Shown one piece after another: positions 1 to 11,469 of a stretch of DNA of 64,000 nt. Every line of letters begins with the position of its first letter. Within the stretch, counting starts at the first letter, position 1. The position numbers and the translations under genes were made by a program. Below the pieces are notes generated by a model, which ran no database searches, had not been told where the DNA came from, and saw nothing but the letters and a program-made list of their open reading frames with translations. The stretch comes from Pseudochrobactrum kiredjianiae (GTDB lineage: Bacteria > Pseudomonadota > Alphaproteobacteria > Rhizobiales > Rhizobiaceae): positions 1,116,001 through 1,180,000 of the forward strand of contig NZ_JAUCBM010000001.1 in assembly GCF_030362795.1 (NCBI RefSeq), in the 5' to 3' direction.

Positions 1-418
1 CGTCAATCTGCTGGAGCAGCACGACTTTTTCATCGAAAGTCGGTGAGCCAAGCGGGTTCACATCGGTATAGAGATGGCGGTTTGTGCCATGCGGAGCCGC
101 ACTATAGCTGCCTGTCGAGTTACGCGAAATCGCAGAGGCCGCATCAGCCGCACGCAATAAGGCGCTATGGGTCAACTCGCCTGAATGGGCGTAGCCGACC
201 GTCTCACCGGACACACAACGCAGGCCAAAACCTTGTCCCTGATTGAAGGCACCGTTTTTCAATCGGCCATCATCAAAAACCAGAGATTCAGATTCCGCAT
301 ATTCCAGATAAAGTTCACCGTCTTCACTGCCGTGGAGCGACTGAGCTACCAATTTTTCAACCTGGTCACGGCTGATATCAAATTCATCAATCAGGCTTCG
401 GGAAGTCGTGGAACTCAT
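1..418 (-). CDS. tldD: TldD-family metalloprotease, N-terminal part (runs off left edge)
   Basis: The minus strand is open from an ATG at 418 to the window edge, giving 139 residues of N-terminus beginning MSSTTSRSLIDEFDI. The text GLRCVSGETVGYAHSGEL is the typical early block of TldD/PmbA modulators of gyrase, zinc proteases that act with their partner as a TldD-TldE heterodimer on unfolded peptides. A Shine-Dalgarno CGGAGT lies 7 bases before the ATG. The catalytic HExxxH region would be beyond the left edge, so activity cannot be judged. In Brucella relatives tldD sits just upstream of the cox operon, as here. The plus-strand ORFs over this stretch are antisense shadows. Confidence 0.88.
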   Translation of the reverse strand, partial: MSSTTSRSLIDEFDISRDQVEKLVAQSLHGSEDGELYLEYAESESLVFDDGRLKNGAFNQGQGFGLRCVSGETVGYAHSGELTHSALLRAADAASAISRNSTGSYSAAPHGTNRHLYTDVNPLGSPTFDEKVVLLQQID

Positions 419-522
419 AAAATTACTCCGGAACAGCGGCTGCGTCCTTAATCAGGACGATTATTGTTCTTTGTATATGGCGAGTTTGCGGCTTTGGGAC
501 AAGCCGAGCAGCGGGATAAAAT

Positions 523-560
523 AAAAACGCCGCCGTCAAAACATGAGCGGCGGCGTTTTA
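523..560 (-). terminator. Rho-independent terminator after ialB-like gene
   Basis: A perfect stem of AAAACGCCGCCG with its complement around an 11-base loop. The minus-strand reading ends in a run of T. It lies immediately downstream of the IalB-like gene and upstream of tldD, so the two are probably separate transcripts. Confidence 0.85.
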
Positions 561-575
561 ATCAGATGAAACAGC

Positions 576-1133
576 TTATGGCAGCTTGTTGAAACCGTCG
601 CTGAAACCCTGCAATTCCACAGGAATACCAACGCCTTCTTCTGGTGTCTGGAACACGATGAAGGTCGCGGCTTTGCCTTTGCGCAGTGTTTCGATCAGCG
701 CGTCATCAAGGATAACCTCTGCATAGCAACCATCTTCAAAACAACGCACGAAATAAGCGCGGCCGATATCTTTGCCGTCCACATTGAGGCCGAGACCGTT
801 TGGCAGCAGCACGCCGAGCGGTGCAAGAACACGCAGGATACGGGCTTTATTGTCAGCTGTTTTCAAAACCACAACCGAAAGGCCAAGCTCTGGGCGATCA
901 GCGGCGATCACATTCTGGATCAGCGCGCATTGTTCAGTTTTCGCGCCGGCTGGCTTGTCGCATAGGATCGACCATGCGCCATGCTGTGAGCGCAGAGTGC
1001 CGTTTTTCTGTGATGCACCGGCCGCTGGCTGCGGAGCAGATTGAGCAAAACCAGCAGAAGCGGTTACAGCCATAAGGCCTGCACCGAGCAGAGCAGCGGC
1101 AATTTTACGGCTGACAGAGGAGAAGTGGCGCAT
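576..1133 (-). CDS. Invasion-associated locus B (IalB) family protein
   Basis: A 185-residue secreted protein. The start chosen is the ATG at 1133 (MRHFSSVSRKIAA), because it opens directly into a signal peptide ending near SAGFAQ and has AAAGGT 9 bases upstream; a longer frame to 1184 would put 17 odd residues before the signal peptide. The mature part has the IalB pattern: QHGAWSILCDKP, then paired cysteines in VRCFEDGCYAEV. The family was named for Bartonella, where it is linked to erythrocyte invasion, but homologues are common periplasmic or outer membrane proteins in free-living Rhizobiales. The role here is unknown. Confidence 0.85.
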   Translation of the reverse strand: MRHFSSVSRKIAAALLGAGLMAVTASAGFAQSAPQPAAGASQKNGTLRSQHGAWSILCDKPAGAKTEQCALIQNVIAADRPELGLSVVVLKTADNKARILRVLAPLGVLLPNGLGLNVDGKDIGRAYFVRCFEDGCYAEVILDDALIETLRKGKAATFIVFQTPEEGVGIPVELQGFSDGFNKLP

Positions 1134-1947
1134 ATTTATGGTACCTTTGGCGGCTCGGTAAACACTTCCGGCATACAGCCGCAAATATTCTTTGAAAGCA
1201 ATGATAAAGAGAAAGGCTTCACTGAAATTCCGGCATGCGGCAAATCAGAAGGCCATGCTTTGCAATCTGTGTACATGGAAAATGGCGGAATTTGAACCGC
1301 ATAAGGTAAAGTTTTAGTACAAATCAAATTGTAAACAGCATTCTGCGCTGTCTGCCTGTGGTCGAAGCGGCGTTTCCCGCGCTGATCTGTGAACGATTTT
1401 CATAAGGTGAATTTTTTATTCAAAGTGCCGGTATGTCTCATAGGCAGAGCTGGGCAGCTATCAAACTCATGGCTTGGTTTATTTGATCATGATCAATGCA
1501 AATATGATGAGCCTATGAACTGATTCTCTTTTGCGTCGTAAAAACAGGCGACTAGCTGCATATTTTAAATCTTGCTCAGCAGTAGCGATTTTCAATCATT
1601 TTTGAACTTTCAAAAAGGACAATTAAGATCAATAGAGGTGTATGAATTTCAACTCATTGATTTCAAATAATTATCTCGTTTTAGCTTTTTGAAGGACTCA
1701 GTTTTTGCCTTGCTTCTTGTAAAAAGCTGCAGGCATTTCCGGTTGAATTACGCGCAAAAATGCCGCACGGGAAAACCTTCGCCTTCTTGGTCTGGTATTA
1801 TACTGTGGGGTGAGTGCGGTGGGGGAACCGGACATTGGCTAGGGAAGAGCAATGTCTGAAATGAACCGGCAAGACTATAATCGGGAGAAGATGCTGGTGG
1901 ATAGGGTTATTGCCACAAATAAAGCCGTTGCAGGCAAGGATTCTGCG
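1134..1947. other. Long intergenic region between divergent ialB-like and coxB genes
   Basis: About 700-800 bases without a convincing gene. It should carry the promoters of the ialB-like gene (leftward) and the cox operon (rightward). It becomes AT-rich around 1480-1700 and contains a perfect FNR/FixK-type palindrome (listed separately). A short rightward frame from 1852 joins the coxB frame and could be a coxB N-terminal extension. Confidence 0.6.
1483..1496. promoter_or_regulatory. FNR/FixK-type (anaerobox) site
   Basis: TTGATCATGATCAA is a perfect match to the TTGAT-N4-ATCAA consensus of Fnr/FixK regulators and a full 14-bp palindrome. It lies about 350 bases before both the ialB-like start and the first possible coxB start, so which gene it controls is not clear. 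Oxygen control of a cytochrome oxidase operon would make sense. Confidence 0.6.
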
Positions 1948-2832
1948 ATGAAAAAACATATTATGACCGGCAGCGCGGTGGTATTCGGCGCAATGTCCGG
2001 TCTTTTGGCGTCTGTAGCAGGCGCTTTGGCTGATAAGCCGGTTGACTGGCAGTTGAGCTGGCAGGATCCTGCAACAAAAATTGCTGATCAGATTCATTGG
2101 TTTGAACAATATTCTCTGTTGTTCATCATTCCGGTGACAGTTCTTGTGATGGTGCTGTTGTTGTGGTGTATTGTCCGTTTTCGTAAGAGTGCCAATCCGG
2201 TAGCCTCGAAAACCAGCCATAATACAACAATTGAAGTCATCTGGACGCTGGGGCCGGTGATTATCCTGCTGTTTCTGGCGATCCCGTCTTTCCAGTTGCT
2301 GACTGCGCAATATTCGCCTGATGATCCGAAGATAACTGTCAAAGCGACAGGCTATCAGTGGTATTGGGGCTATGAATATCAGACAGATGATCCGCTTTCT
2401 TTTGATGCACTTTTGCTGAAGGATGAAGACCGCGCGAGCGCCGGTAAGGAAGATTTAGCGGCTTATCCGCGTCTTCTGGCCGTCGATAATGAAGTTGTAG
2501 TTCCGGTAGATACGACTGTGCGTCTGCTTGTTACTGCTGCCGATGTTATCCATTCATGGGCTATGCCTGCATTCGGTGTTAAGATGGATGGTATTCCGGG
2601 ACGCAATAACGAGACATGGTTTAAAGCTGCCCGTGAAGGGCTGTATTACGGCCAGTGTTCAGAATTGTGCGGTAAAGATCATGCTTTCATGCCGATTGCT
2701 GTGCGTGTCGTTTCTCAGGAGCGTTACGATGCATGGTTTGCAGCGGCAAAATCTGATGTTAGCGGTGCGAATAAAGCGCTGATGGCAGCCATCGAAAATG
2801 ACAGTAAAACCGTGACTGTTGCCGGAAACTGA
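1948..2832 (+). CDS. coxB: Cytochrome c oxidase subunit II (aa3-type)
   Basis: Carries the CuA electron-entry site of the aa3 terminal oxidase. A signal peptide (MKKHIMTG... to GALA) is followed by two membrane helices, then a periplasmic cupredoxin domain with the CuA ligands in CSELCGKDHAFM and the aromatic patch YQWYWGYEY. The start at 1948 puts the signal peptide first and has GGCAAGGA upstream. An ATG at 1852 with AGGGAAGA before it would add 32 residues and cannot be excluded. It is first gene of the cox operon. Confidence 0.93.
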   Translation: MKKHIMTGSAVVFGAMSGLLASVAGALADKPVDWQLSWQDPATKIADQIHWFEQYSLLFIIPVTVLVMVLLLWCIVRFRKSANPVASKTSHNTTIEVIWTLGPVIILLFLAIPSFQLLTAQYSPDDPKITVKATGYQWYWGYEYQTDDPLSFDALLLKDEDRASAGKEDLAAYPRLLAVDNEVVVPVDTTVRLLVTAADVIHSWAMPAFGVKMDGIPGRNNETWFKAAREGLYYGQCSELCGKDHAFMPIAVRVVSQERYDAWFAAAKSDVSGANKALMAAIENDSKTVTVAGN

Positions 2833-2927
2833 CTATAAGCCTGACGCAGGCAATAAATCTTCGTCAGGCGTTTAAGTTTTTGCAGGTCATGCACCGCAGG
2901 GTCTCTTAAAAATCAAATATGATTTAA

Positions 2928-4703
<1,776 letters not shown>

Positions 4704-4708
4704 TATTC

Positions 4709-4740
4709 TGCGGGCGGCGACAATAGTGCCGCCGCCCGCA
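4709..4740 (+). terminator. Strong GC hairpin after coxA
   Basis: A 10-bp perfect stem (TGCGGGCGGC and complement), extendable by an inner GGC/GCC, begins 5 bases after the coxA stop. No T-run follows, so it may act as a processing or stability element between coxA and ctaB rather than as a full terminator. Confidence 0.6.
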
Positions 4741-5046
4741 AAGCCTACCAAGCATGGCTTATGAAATTGATAGGGCTGTTCACTTTTCAGCTATTTATGA
4801 ATTTCCTAAACTATGACGGATGTGCATCAGGGGATTTGGGTGTATAGAGGCAGCATTAGCGCTTCACGCACCAAGAGTGTTGCAAAAGTTGCGCGGGCAA
4901 ATAGACCGTATTGTTGAGATATCGGGCGTTAATGCCTGTCTCAGCAATTTCTGAAGCAGAGTGCGACATTCGTTTTAAAAGAATTACCGGTCTTGAGACT
5001 GGTACCGGTTTGAGCCGGAATAATTGAATAAGGGCAGATACAGATA
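4741..5046. other. Gene-free spacer between coxA and ctaB
   Basis: About 300 bases with no frame that looks coding on either strand. No clear operator was recognised. It could hold a second promoter for ctaB onward, since a strong hairpin closes coxA. Confidence 0.4.
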
Positions 5047-6000
5047 ATGTCTCTGGTTGAGAAAAATAATATTTCCGGTTCGTCCGGCCAGCAAATACAC
5101 CTGTCGGAAGCCAGCGCGGCTGATTATATCGCGCTGCTGAAACCGCGTGTGATGTCGCTGGTGGTGTTCACAGGTTTTGTCGGGTTGATTGTAGCGCCTG
5201 GCCATATGAATCCGATTTTGGCGGCAATTGCTATTCTTTGTATTGCAATCGGCGGCGGTGCGTCCGGCGCATTGAATATGTGGTATGATGCGGATATTGA
5301 CCGGATCATGAAGCGTACGAAAAACCGGCCGATCCCTGCGGGTCTGGTTCGTGAAGAAACAGTGCTGGCCTATGGTATTACGCTGTCTGTTTTCTCGGTG
5401 ATGACCCTCGGGTTGCTGATTAACTGGCTCTCCGCCGCGCTGCTGGCCTTTACGATTTTCTTCTACAGCGTTGTCTACACGATGTGGCTGAAACGCTCGA
5501 CACCGCAGAATATTGTGATCGGTGGTGCTGCCGGTGCCTTCCCGCCTATGATCGGCTGGGCTGCGGCAACCGGTTCGGTTTCGATTGAAAGCGTTGTGCT
5601 GTTTCTGATCATCTTCCTGTGGACACCGCCGCATTTTTGGGCGTTGTCACTGTTTATGTCCGGTGATTATGAAGCGGCGAATGTGCCGATGATGCCGAAT
5701 GTGAAGGGTGAAAAGTCCACACGCTTGCAGATTGTGGTCTATTCGCTGATCGTGGCGCCGGTTGGCGTATTGCCTTGGTTTCTCGGTTTTGGCGGCCATG
5801 TCTATGGTGTACTTTCGACTTTGCTTGGCGCGATTTTTATCTGGCGCGCGGTGCAATTGTGGATGGCACCGCAGCATGAAGAGCAGATGCGCGCTGCACG
5901 TGCATTGTTTAAATTTTCGCTGGTCTATTTGTCTGCCTTGTTCTGCATCTTGCTTGCAGAAGCACTGGTTGCCAAAATACTGCCTGTGATAGGGGGATGA
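5047..6000 (+). CDS. ctaB: Protoheme IX farnesyltransferase (heme O synthase)
   Basis: Transfers a farnesyl group from farnesyl diphosphate to heme b to make heme O, the precursor of heme A used by CoxA. It is a UbiA-type prenyltransferase of 317 residues with about nine membrane helices. The aspartate-rich motif [15 protein letters not shown] with RPIP following is the prenyl-diphosphate/Mg site, and a second site lies in the [10 protein letters not shown] region. It overlaps the next small gene by a few bases, indicating translational coupling in the oxidase assembly operon. Confidence 0.95.
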   Translation: MSLVEKNNISGSSGQQIHLSEASAADYIALLKPRVMSLVVFTGFVGLIVAPGHMNPILAAIAILCIAIGGGASGALNMWYDADIDRIMKRTKNRPIPAGLVREETVLAYGITLSVFSVMTLGLLINWLSAALLAFTIFFYSVVYTMWLKRSTPQNIVIGGAAGAFPPMIGWAAATGSVSIESVVLFLIIFLWTPPHFWALSLFMSGDYEAANVPMMPNVKGEKSTRLQIVVYSLIVAPVGVLPWFLGFGGHVYGVLSTLLGAIFIWRAVQLWMAPQHEEQMRAARALFKFSLVYLSALFCILLAEALVAKILPVIGG

Positions 6001-6002
6001 TG

Positions 6003-6179
6003 ATGGCGGAAAAAATGCCAAATACCGATATCGAACTGATTACGCAGACGGAAAAGCAGAAGAAAGCACAGCGCAGTCGCTCGGTTGCTTTGGCGCTGGC
6101 TTTAGCGGCATTCGTGCTGATTGTTTATATCGCTACATGGGTTAAACTTGGACCCGGAGTGTTGGTTCGTCCGATGTAA
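6003..6179 (+). CDS. coxF: CoxF-like small membrane protein
   Basis: A 58-residue protein with a charged N-terminus, one membrane helix ([20 protein letters not shown]) and a short periplasmic tail. Three ATG codons lie in tandem at 5997, 6000 and 6003; the third has the best distance to the GGGGG stretch in front. The first overlaps the ctaB stop. Rhizobiales cox operons have such a gene, called coxF, between ctaB and ctaG; its role in oxidase assembly is presumed rather than demonstrated. Confidence 0.75.
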   Translation: MAEKMPNTDIELITQTEKQKKAQRSRSVALALALAAFVLIVYIATWVKLGPGVLVRPM

Positions 6180-6225
6180 TCGGAGGGATATCTGCGTTTT
6201 AAGCTGCGGGGAGGCGGCATAGGCA

Positions 6226-6903
6226 ATGATAGAGAAGCCAGAGAAAACGGAAACAATACAGGAAAATACAGCTGCAAATTCTGCTGCTGAAAAAGCACGC
6301 GACCAGCGTTCCAATCGTATTGTCGCTTTATCCTGCGCGAGTTTCTTTGTTGCAATGATCGGTGTGGCCTATGCGGCCGTGCCGCTCTATCAGATGTTCT
6401 GTCAGGTGACCGGTTATGGCGGCACAACGCAGCGCGTTGAGCAGATGTCCGACACCATCCTCGATCAGACGGTTAAAGTACGCTTTGATGCGAATGTCTC
6501 CGGTGGTTTGCCGTGGGATTTCAAGCCGGTGCAGCGCGAAGTCACTGTGCGTATCGGCGAGACGACAATTATCAATTATGAAGCGAAAAATCTTTCAGAT
6601 CGTCCGACCGCAGGACGTGCAACTTTTAATGTCTCGCCTGATCTGACGGGTTCTTACTTCAACAAGGTTCAGTGTTTCTGCTTTACCGACACAACACTTG
6701 CTGCCGGTGAAACCATGGAAATGCCGGTGATGTTCTTTGTCGATCCGGATATTGTTAAAGAAAAAGACCTGAAAGGTCTGAAGACGATCACTTTGTCCTA
6801 TACTTTTTTCCCGCTTGATAAAGAGCCTGCCAATGCGGCGATCAAGCCGGTTGATGTGCAGAAAAAAGCTGAACTCGTATCGCCTTTAAAACCGCAGGGG
6901 TAA
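6226..6903 (+). CDS. ctaG: Cytochrome c oxidase copper chaperone CtaG/Cox11
   Basis: Inserts copper into the CuB site of subunit I. One N-terminal membrane anchor (about residues 35-55, ending AAVPLYQMFCQVTGYGG) is followed by a periplasmic immunoglobulin-like domain with the copper-binding CFCF motif (VQCFCFTD). Length 225 residues is usual. It lies between coxF and coxC, the standard position. Confidence 0.95.
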   Translation: MIEKPEKTETIQENTAANSAAEKARDQRSNRIVALSCASFFVAMIGVAYAAVPLYQMFCQVTGYGGTTQRVEQMSDTILDQTVKVRFDANVSGGLPWDFKPVQREVTVRIGETTIINYEAKNLSDRPTAGRATFNVSPDLTGSYFNKVQCFCFTDTTLAAGETMEMPVMFFVDPDIVKEKDLKGLKTITLSYTFFPLDKEPANAAIKPVDVQKKAELVSPLKPQG

Positions 6904-7125
6904 TATCCCGCGACAACATGCTGCGGTGCGCGGAAAAGTGAACTGCATCAAGACTATGGTTACAAGAATTATGCTTCCTACACACGAATGCGCGTTAAGT
7001 TAAAAACAGAGCGTTTGATGTGCTGAATAAAACAAGGCGGGGTGTTTGCCGGAGTTAAGTCCGGTCGCAACCTGAACAAAAATAAACAGAGGAGCCTTGG
7101 GGCATAAACCTTAAGGGGGAATGAC

Positions 7126-8004
7126 ATGGCAGATACTCATCAGAAGAACCACGACTACCATATTATAGCGCCCAGTCCGTGGCCGTTTCTGAGTTCAGTT
7201 GGTGCATTCGTGCTGGCTATTGGTGGTATTGCTTATATGCGTTACCTCAATGCCGGTGAGCTGCACTTGTTTGGGATTAATTTTGTAACGCCATGGCTGT
7301 TCTTCATCGGCCTCGCGATCATTCTCTACTGCATGTATGGCTGGTGGTCAGACACGATCCGTGAAGGCAAAGAAGGCCATCACACGCGCGTGGTTTCCAT
7401 CCATCTGCGCTATGGCATGATCATGTTCATTGCCTCTGAGGTGATGTTCTTCGTGGCCTGGTTTTGGGCGTTTTTCGATGCCAGCCTGTTCCCGAATGAA
7501 GTGCATCAGGTGATGCGTGCGGAATTCACCGGCGGTCAGTGGCCTCCAAAAGGCATGGAAGTTCTCGATCCGCTGCACCTGCCATTGTATAATACAGTAA
7601 TCTTGCTGCTCTCCGGTACAACATTGACATGGGCACATCATGCTCTGCTGCATAATGATCGCAAAGGTCTGGTCTGGGGACTGGCGCTGACCGTTGCTCT
7701 CGGTGTGCTGTTTTCCTGCGTGCAGGCCTATGAATATGTTTATGCACCATTTGCATTCAAAGATTCCGTTTATGGTGCAACATTCTTCATGGCGACCGGT
7801 TTTCATGGTTTCCATGTTATAATTGGCACAATCTTTCTTGCGGTCTGTCTGATCCGTTCCATTCGCGGAGATTTCACACCAAAGAACCATTTCGGTCTGG
7901 AAGCCGCCGCATGGTACTGGCATTTTGTGGACGTTGTTTGGTTGTTCCTGTTCTTCAGCATTTATGTTTGGGGTTCATGGGGCGCACCGATTGCCGTGCA
8001 TTGA
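7126..8004 (+). CDS. coxC: Cytochrome c oxidase subunit III
   Basis: A 292-residue membrane protein with seven helices; typical blocks are EVMFFVAWFWAFFDASLFP, SGTTLTWAHHALL, and GFHGFHVIIGT, ending in WYWHFVDVVWLFLF. It stabilises subunit I and lipid binding in the aa3 oxidase. AAGGGGGA lies 5 bases upstream of the ATG. A terminator follows, so it closes the cox operon proper. Confidence 0.95.
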   Translation: MADTHQKNHDYHIIAPSPWPFLSSVGAFVLAIGGIAYMRYLNAGELHLFGINFVTPWLFFIGLAIILYCMYGWWSDTIREGKEGHHTRVVSIHLRYGMIMFIASEVMFFVAWFWAFFDASLFPNEVHQVMRAEFTGGQWPPKGMEVLDPLHLPLYNTVILLLSGTTLTWAHHALLHNDRKGLVWGLALTVALGVLFSCVQAYEYVYAPFAFKDSVYGATFFMATGFHGFHVIIGTIFLAVCLIRSIRGDFTPKNHFGLEAAAWYWHFVDVVWLFLFFSIYVWGSWGAPIAVH

Positions 8005-8057
8005 TTACGCTTCGGGAGAGCCGTGCTATGCCGGTGTTCCCGAGTTGAGGTAAGAAT

Positions 8058-8094
8058 AAAAGCGTCGCGGGAACGAAAGCCAGCGGCGCTTTTT
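8058..8094 (+). terminator. Terminator after coxC
   Basis: An imperfect stem (AAAAGCGTCGC against GCGGCGCTTTT, one G-T wobble) followed by a T-run, 54 bases after the coxC stop. Confidence 0.75.
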
Positions 8095-8138
8095 CTATCC
8101 TACTGGTATGGCATCAGATCGAGCAGAAAGGATATAAT

Positions 8139-8531
8139 ATGCGTAATGAAGACAGTTTGTATCCTCCTGTGGAGCCGATCGCAGCCGGCATCAAAGCGCG
8201 TTGTCCGCGTTGCGGGCAGGGCGCATTGTTCAATGGTTATCTGAAACTGGCAAAGCGCTGTGAGGTCTGCGAACTGGATTACGGTTTCGCGGATTCCGGC
8301 GACGGGCCGGTGGTATTCGTGCTGCTGCTGGATGGTTTTATTGTAACGGCTTTGGCGCTCTGGGCTGAAGTGAACTATCAGCTGCCGCTGTGGTTGCATT
8401 TTATCATCTGGATTCCGCTGGCAATTCTGATTGGTCTGGTGCTGACGCGCTGGATGAAAGGCGTTTTGATTACTTTGCAATATAAGCATAAGGCGGCATC
8501 AGGGCAGCTTGATAAACGGGGGCGGGAATGA
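8139..8531 (+). CDS. DUF983 family protein
   Basis: A 130-residue protein beginning with two CxxC pairs (CPRCGQG and CEVCELDYG) that look like a small zinc ribbon, followed by two membrane helices. The FADSGDGPVVFV block identifies DUF983. In Rhizobiales this gene sits between coxC and surf1 and is thought to be tied to oxidase assembly, although no activity is known. Its stop overlaps the surf1 start (ATGA). Confidence 0.88.
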   Translation: MRNEDSLYPPVEPIAAGIKARCPRCGQGALFNGYLKLAKRCEVCELDYGFADSGDGPVVFVLLLDGFIVTALALWAEVNYQLPLWLHFIIWIPLAILIGLVLTRWMKGVLITLQYKHKAASGQLDKRGRE

Positions 8532-9292
8532 GTAAGGCGCAGAATATTTCGGCGCAATCCGTGAAACGCTTCCCATGGCTGTTGTTGCTTTGCAGTGGTA
8601 TTGTCTTTGCCATCCTTGTCACATTAGGTATTTGGCAGACACAGCGCCTGTTCTGGAAAGAGCAGCTGATTGCACAGATCGAAGCACGAACGCATTCTGC
8701 ACCATGGGCTTTGTCTGAAATTGAAGCCGAATTCGCACAAGGCAATAGTGTAGATTATCTGCCGGTGAAACTGAGCGGCATGTTCCGTCATGATGAGGAG
8801 CAGTATTTTTTCACCACCTTTAAAGGTGCGCCCGGCTATGCGGTCTATACGCCGCTGCTGCTTGATGATGGTCGGGCTATTTTAGTCAATCGTGGTTTTG
8901 TGCCCTATGAGAAACAAAACCCAGCGACGCGCACTGAGGGGCAAGTGACTGGCGAGGTTACCATCACCGGTCTGGCGCGTGATCCGCTGCTTACCAAGCC
9001 TTCTTTCTATCTGCCGGATAATGAGCCTGCGAAAAAGCTCTATTACTGGAAAGACTGGGGCATGATGATGGAGAACAGCCCGCTTTCCAAAGAGCATGAT
9101 TTTGTCGGTTTTTTTGTGGATGCAGATGCTGCACCGAATGCAGGCGGCTTGCCAGTTGGTGGCATCACCATTTTGGAACAGCCTAATAATCATCTACAAT
9201 ATGCGGGTACATGGTTCGGCTTGGCTCTGGTTTTGCTGGTGGTGACCTTTATTTATATTTTCCGTCAACGACGCGGCAGTGATGTGCAATAG
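8528..9292 (+). CDS. SURF1 family oxidase assembly protein
   Basis: Helps insert heme a into subunit I. The 254-residue protein has the SURF1 pattern of one helix near each end (residues about 17-37 and 228-246) flanking a periplasmic domain, with LGIWQTQRLFWKEQLI near the start, ILVNRGFVP in the middle and LQYAGTWFGLA before the last helix. It is translationally coupled to the DUF983 gene. Confidence 0.92.
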   Translation: MSKAQNISAQSVKRFPWLLLLCSGIVFAILVTLGIWQTQRLFWKEQLIAQIEARTHSAPWALSEIEAEFAQGNSVDYLPVKLSGMFRHDEEQYFFTTFKGAPGYAVYTPLLLDDGRAILVNRGFVPYEKQNPATRTEGQVTGEVTITGLARDPLLTKPSFYLPDNEPAKKLYYWKDWGMMMENSPLSKEHDFVGFFVDADAAPNAGGLPVGGITILEQPNNHLQYAGTWFGLALVLLVVTFIYIFRQRRGSDVQ

Positions 9293-9403
9293 CTGTTGAC
9301 ATTGCATGGCGCGAAGCCCAATTGCTAATGCAGGATTGTTTTATAGCGCATTGCCGGTTTATGGTCGCGATGCCGCTTTGAAGACAGGAAAATTCGTAGT
9401 TCA

Positions 9404-10405
9404 ATGACTGATAAACCTAAGTTGACCATCCGCCTGTGCGGTCCTCGTGGATTTTGTGCCGGTGTTGATCGTGCCATTCAGATCGTTGTGCTGGCACTGA
9501 AGAAATACGGCGCTCCGGTTTATGTCCGCCATGAGATCGTGCATAACCGCTATGTGGTTGAAGGCCTTCAGGCACGTGGTGCGATTTTCGTAGAAGAACT
9601 TGATGAAATTCCGATGGAGCATCGCGATCAGCCGGTGGTCTTTTCTGCTCATGGCGTGCCGAAATCCGTGCCGGAAGATGCAGATGCGAAGAACCTGTTT
9701 TATCTGGATGCAACATGCCCGCTGGTATCGAAAGTCCACAAGCAGGCCATGCGTCATCAGCGTCTCGGCCGTCATGTCATTTTGATCGGCCATTCCGGTC
9801 ATCCTGAGGTTATCGGCACTATGGGGCAACTGCCGGAAGGCACAGTCTCACTCATTGAGACCGTTGAAGACGCTGAAAAATATCAGCCGGAAGATGCTGA
9901 AAACCTCGGTTTTGTGACCCAAACAACCCTGTCCGTTGATGATACTGCCGGTATTATTGCCAAGCTGCAGGAGCGTTTTCCGCAACTGACGGCTCCTGCT
10001 GCTGAATCCATCTGTTATGCCACGACCAATCGTCAGGAAGCGGTGAAAGAAGCTGCACCCGGCTGTGACCTGTTCCTGATCGTCGGGGCGCCAAATTCTT
10101 CCAATTCCAAACGCCTTGTGGAAGTCGCGGAACGCTCGGGGTCTCGTCATTCACTGCTCGTGCAGCGCGCAGAAGAGATCGACTGGGATAATCTTGGCGA
10201 TCTTTCGGTGCTTGGTATTTCCGCAGGTGCATCCGCACCGGAAATCATTGTTGATGAGATCATTGATGCATTCTCACAGCGCTTTGATGTCACCATTGAT
10301 CTGGCCATTACCACCGTTGAAACAGAGAACTTCCTCGTTAATCGTCAGATCCGTGATGTGGAATTGACGGCGCAGGATATGGCTTTTGTGAACGGCGATC
10401 ATTAA
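9404..10405 (+). CDS. ispH: 4-hydroxy-3-methylbut-2-enyl diphosphate reductase
   Basis: Last step of the MEP isoprenoid pathway, making IPP and DMAPP on a [4Fe-4S] cluster. The three cluster cysteines appear in [21 protein letters not shown] and [10 protein letters not shown], with the conserved histidines in RHEIVHN and SAHGVPKSV. Length 333 residues is normal. Because CtaB consumes farnesyl diphosphate, proximity to the cox genes is biochemically coherent, though the order is simply conserved in Brucellaceae. Confidence 0.96.
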   Translation: MTDKPKLTIRLCGPRGFCAGVDRAIQIVVLALKKYGAPVYVRHEIVHNRYVVEGLQARGAIFVEELDEIPMEHRDQPVVFSAHGVPKSVPEDADAKNLFYLDATCPLVSKVHKQAMRHQRLGRHVILIGHSGHPEVIGTMGQLPEGTVSLIETVEDAEKYQPEDAENLGFVTQTTLSVDDTAGIIAKLQERFPQLTAPAAESICYATTNRQEAVKEAAPGCDLFLIVGAPNSSNSKRLVEVAERSGSRHSLLVQRAEEIDWDNLGDLSVLGISAGASAPEIIVDEIIDAFSQRFDVTIDLAITTVETENFLVNRQIRDVELTAQDMAFVNGDH

Positions 10406-10462
10406 AACACAAAAATAAACAAACTGCCGCGATTTCGCAGATGACGGCAGGGGGAGGCCAGC

Positions 10463-11422
10463 ATGGCTGTCTATACGGATATTAACGAAATTGAACTGGC
10501 AGCCTATCTGGAAAATTACGACATAGGTACTTTGCTGTCTTTCAAGGGCATTGCTGAGGGCGTTGAGAATTCCAATTTTCTGCTGCGCACAACAGCAGGT
10601 ACATTCATTTTGACCCTTTATGAAAAGCGTGTTGATCGCGATGATTTGCCGTTTTTCATCAAGCTGATGCAGCATCTTGCTGCCAATGGCATTGAGTGCC
10701 CGCAGCCTGTTGTGCAGAACAATGGTGAAGCGATTGGCGAACTGGCCGGTCGTCCTTCTGCAATTGTGACTTTTCTGGAAGGCATGTGGTTGCGCAAACC
10801 GGCAACAGAACATTGCTATGCGCTTGGTGTGGCTATGGCGCAGATGCATGTCGCGGGTCAGAGCTTTGCTATGGAGCGTGAAAACAGCCTGACCATGAAA
10901 GACTGGCGACCGCTTTGGGAAAAATGCATGGCGGATGCCGATGCAGTGGAAGCGGGTTTACGCGTACAGACAGAAGCAGATTTGGCCTATCTGGAAAAGA
11001 ACTGGCCTTCGGATTTGCCGCGTGGTGTTATTCATGCGGATATGTTTCCCGACAACGTATTCTTCATTGGCAAAGACCTGTCAGGGATTATCGACTTCTA
11101 TTTCGCCTGTACAGATATGCTGGCCTATGATCTGGCAATCTGCCTGAATGCATGGTGTTTTGAGCGCGACTTTTCGTATAACCTGACCAAAGGTACAGCA
11201 TTGCTGCGCGGTTATAATTCTGTTCGCCCGCTTGAAGCTGCTGAACAGCAGGCTTTACCGTTATTATGTCACGGCTCAGCGATGCGCTTTATGCTGACAA
11301 GGCTCTATGACTGGATTAATACGCCGGCTGATAGCTTTGTTACCAAGAAAGACCCGATGGAATATTTACGCCGTATGCGTTTTCATCGTGAAGTGCGCTC
11401 GGCCAGTGAATACGGGCAATAA
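10463..11422 (+). CDS. thrB: Homoserine kinase (APH-fold type)
   Basis: Phosphorylates homoserine in threonine synthesis. This is the aminoglycoside-phosphotransferase-like ThrB found in alphaproteobacteria, not the GHMP type. The N-lobe has [11 protein letters not shown], the catalytic Brenner motif is [13 protein letters not shown] and the metal-binding aspartate is in GIIDFYFAC. It is 319 residues long. The other threonine gene here, thrC, lies at 19-20.5 kb. Confidence 0.95.
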   Translation: MAVYTDINEIELAAYLENYDIGTLLSFKGIAEGVENSNFLLRTTAGTFILTLYEKRVDRDDLPFFIKLMQHLAANGIECPQPVVQNNGEAIGELAGRPSAIVTFLEGMWLRKPATEHCYALGVAMAQMHVAGQSFAMERENSLTMKDWRPLWEKCMADADAVEAGLRVQTEADLAYLEKNWPSDLPRGVIHADMFPDNVFFIGKDLSGIIDFYFACTDMLAYDLAICLNAWCFERDFSYNLTKGTALLRGYNSVRPLEAAEQQALPLLCHGSAMRFMLTRLYDWINTPADSFVTKKDPMEYLRRMRFHREVRSASEYGQ

Positions 11423-11469
11423 CTCTGCCTCAGCAACTAAATAAATATAAAGTAATGTGAGTAATCCGC

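Noticed and set aside
43-451. Two plus-strand frames near the left edge
   Set aside because: They are antisense to the TldD N-terminus on the minus strand, which has a clear family match and a Shine-Dalgarno.
576-1133. Virulence factor call for the IalB-like protein
   Set aside because: IalB homologues are widespread in non-pathogenic Rhizobiales; only the family name is supported.
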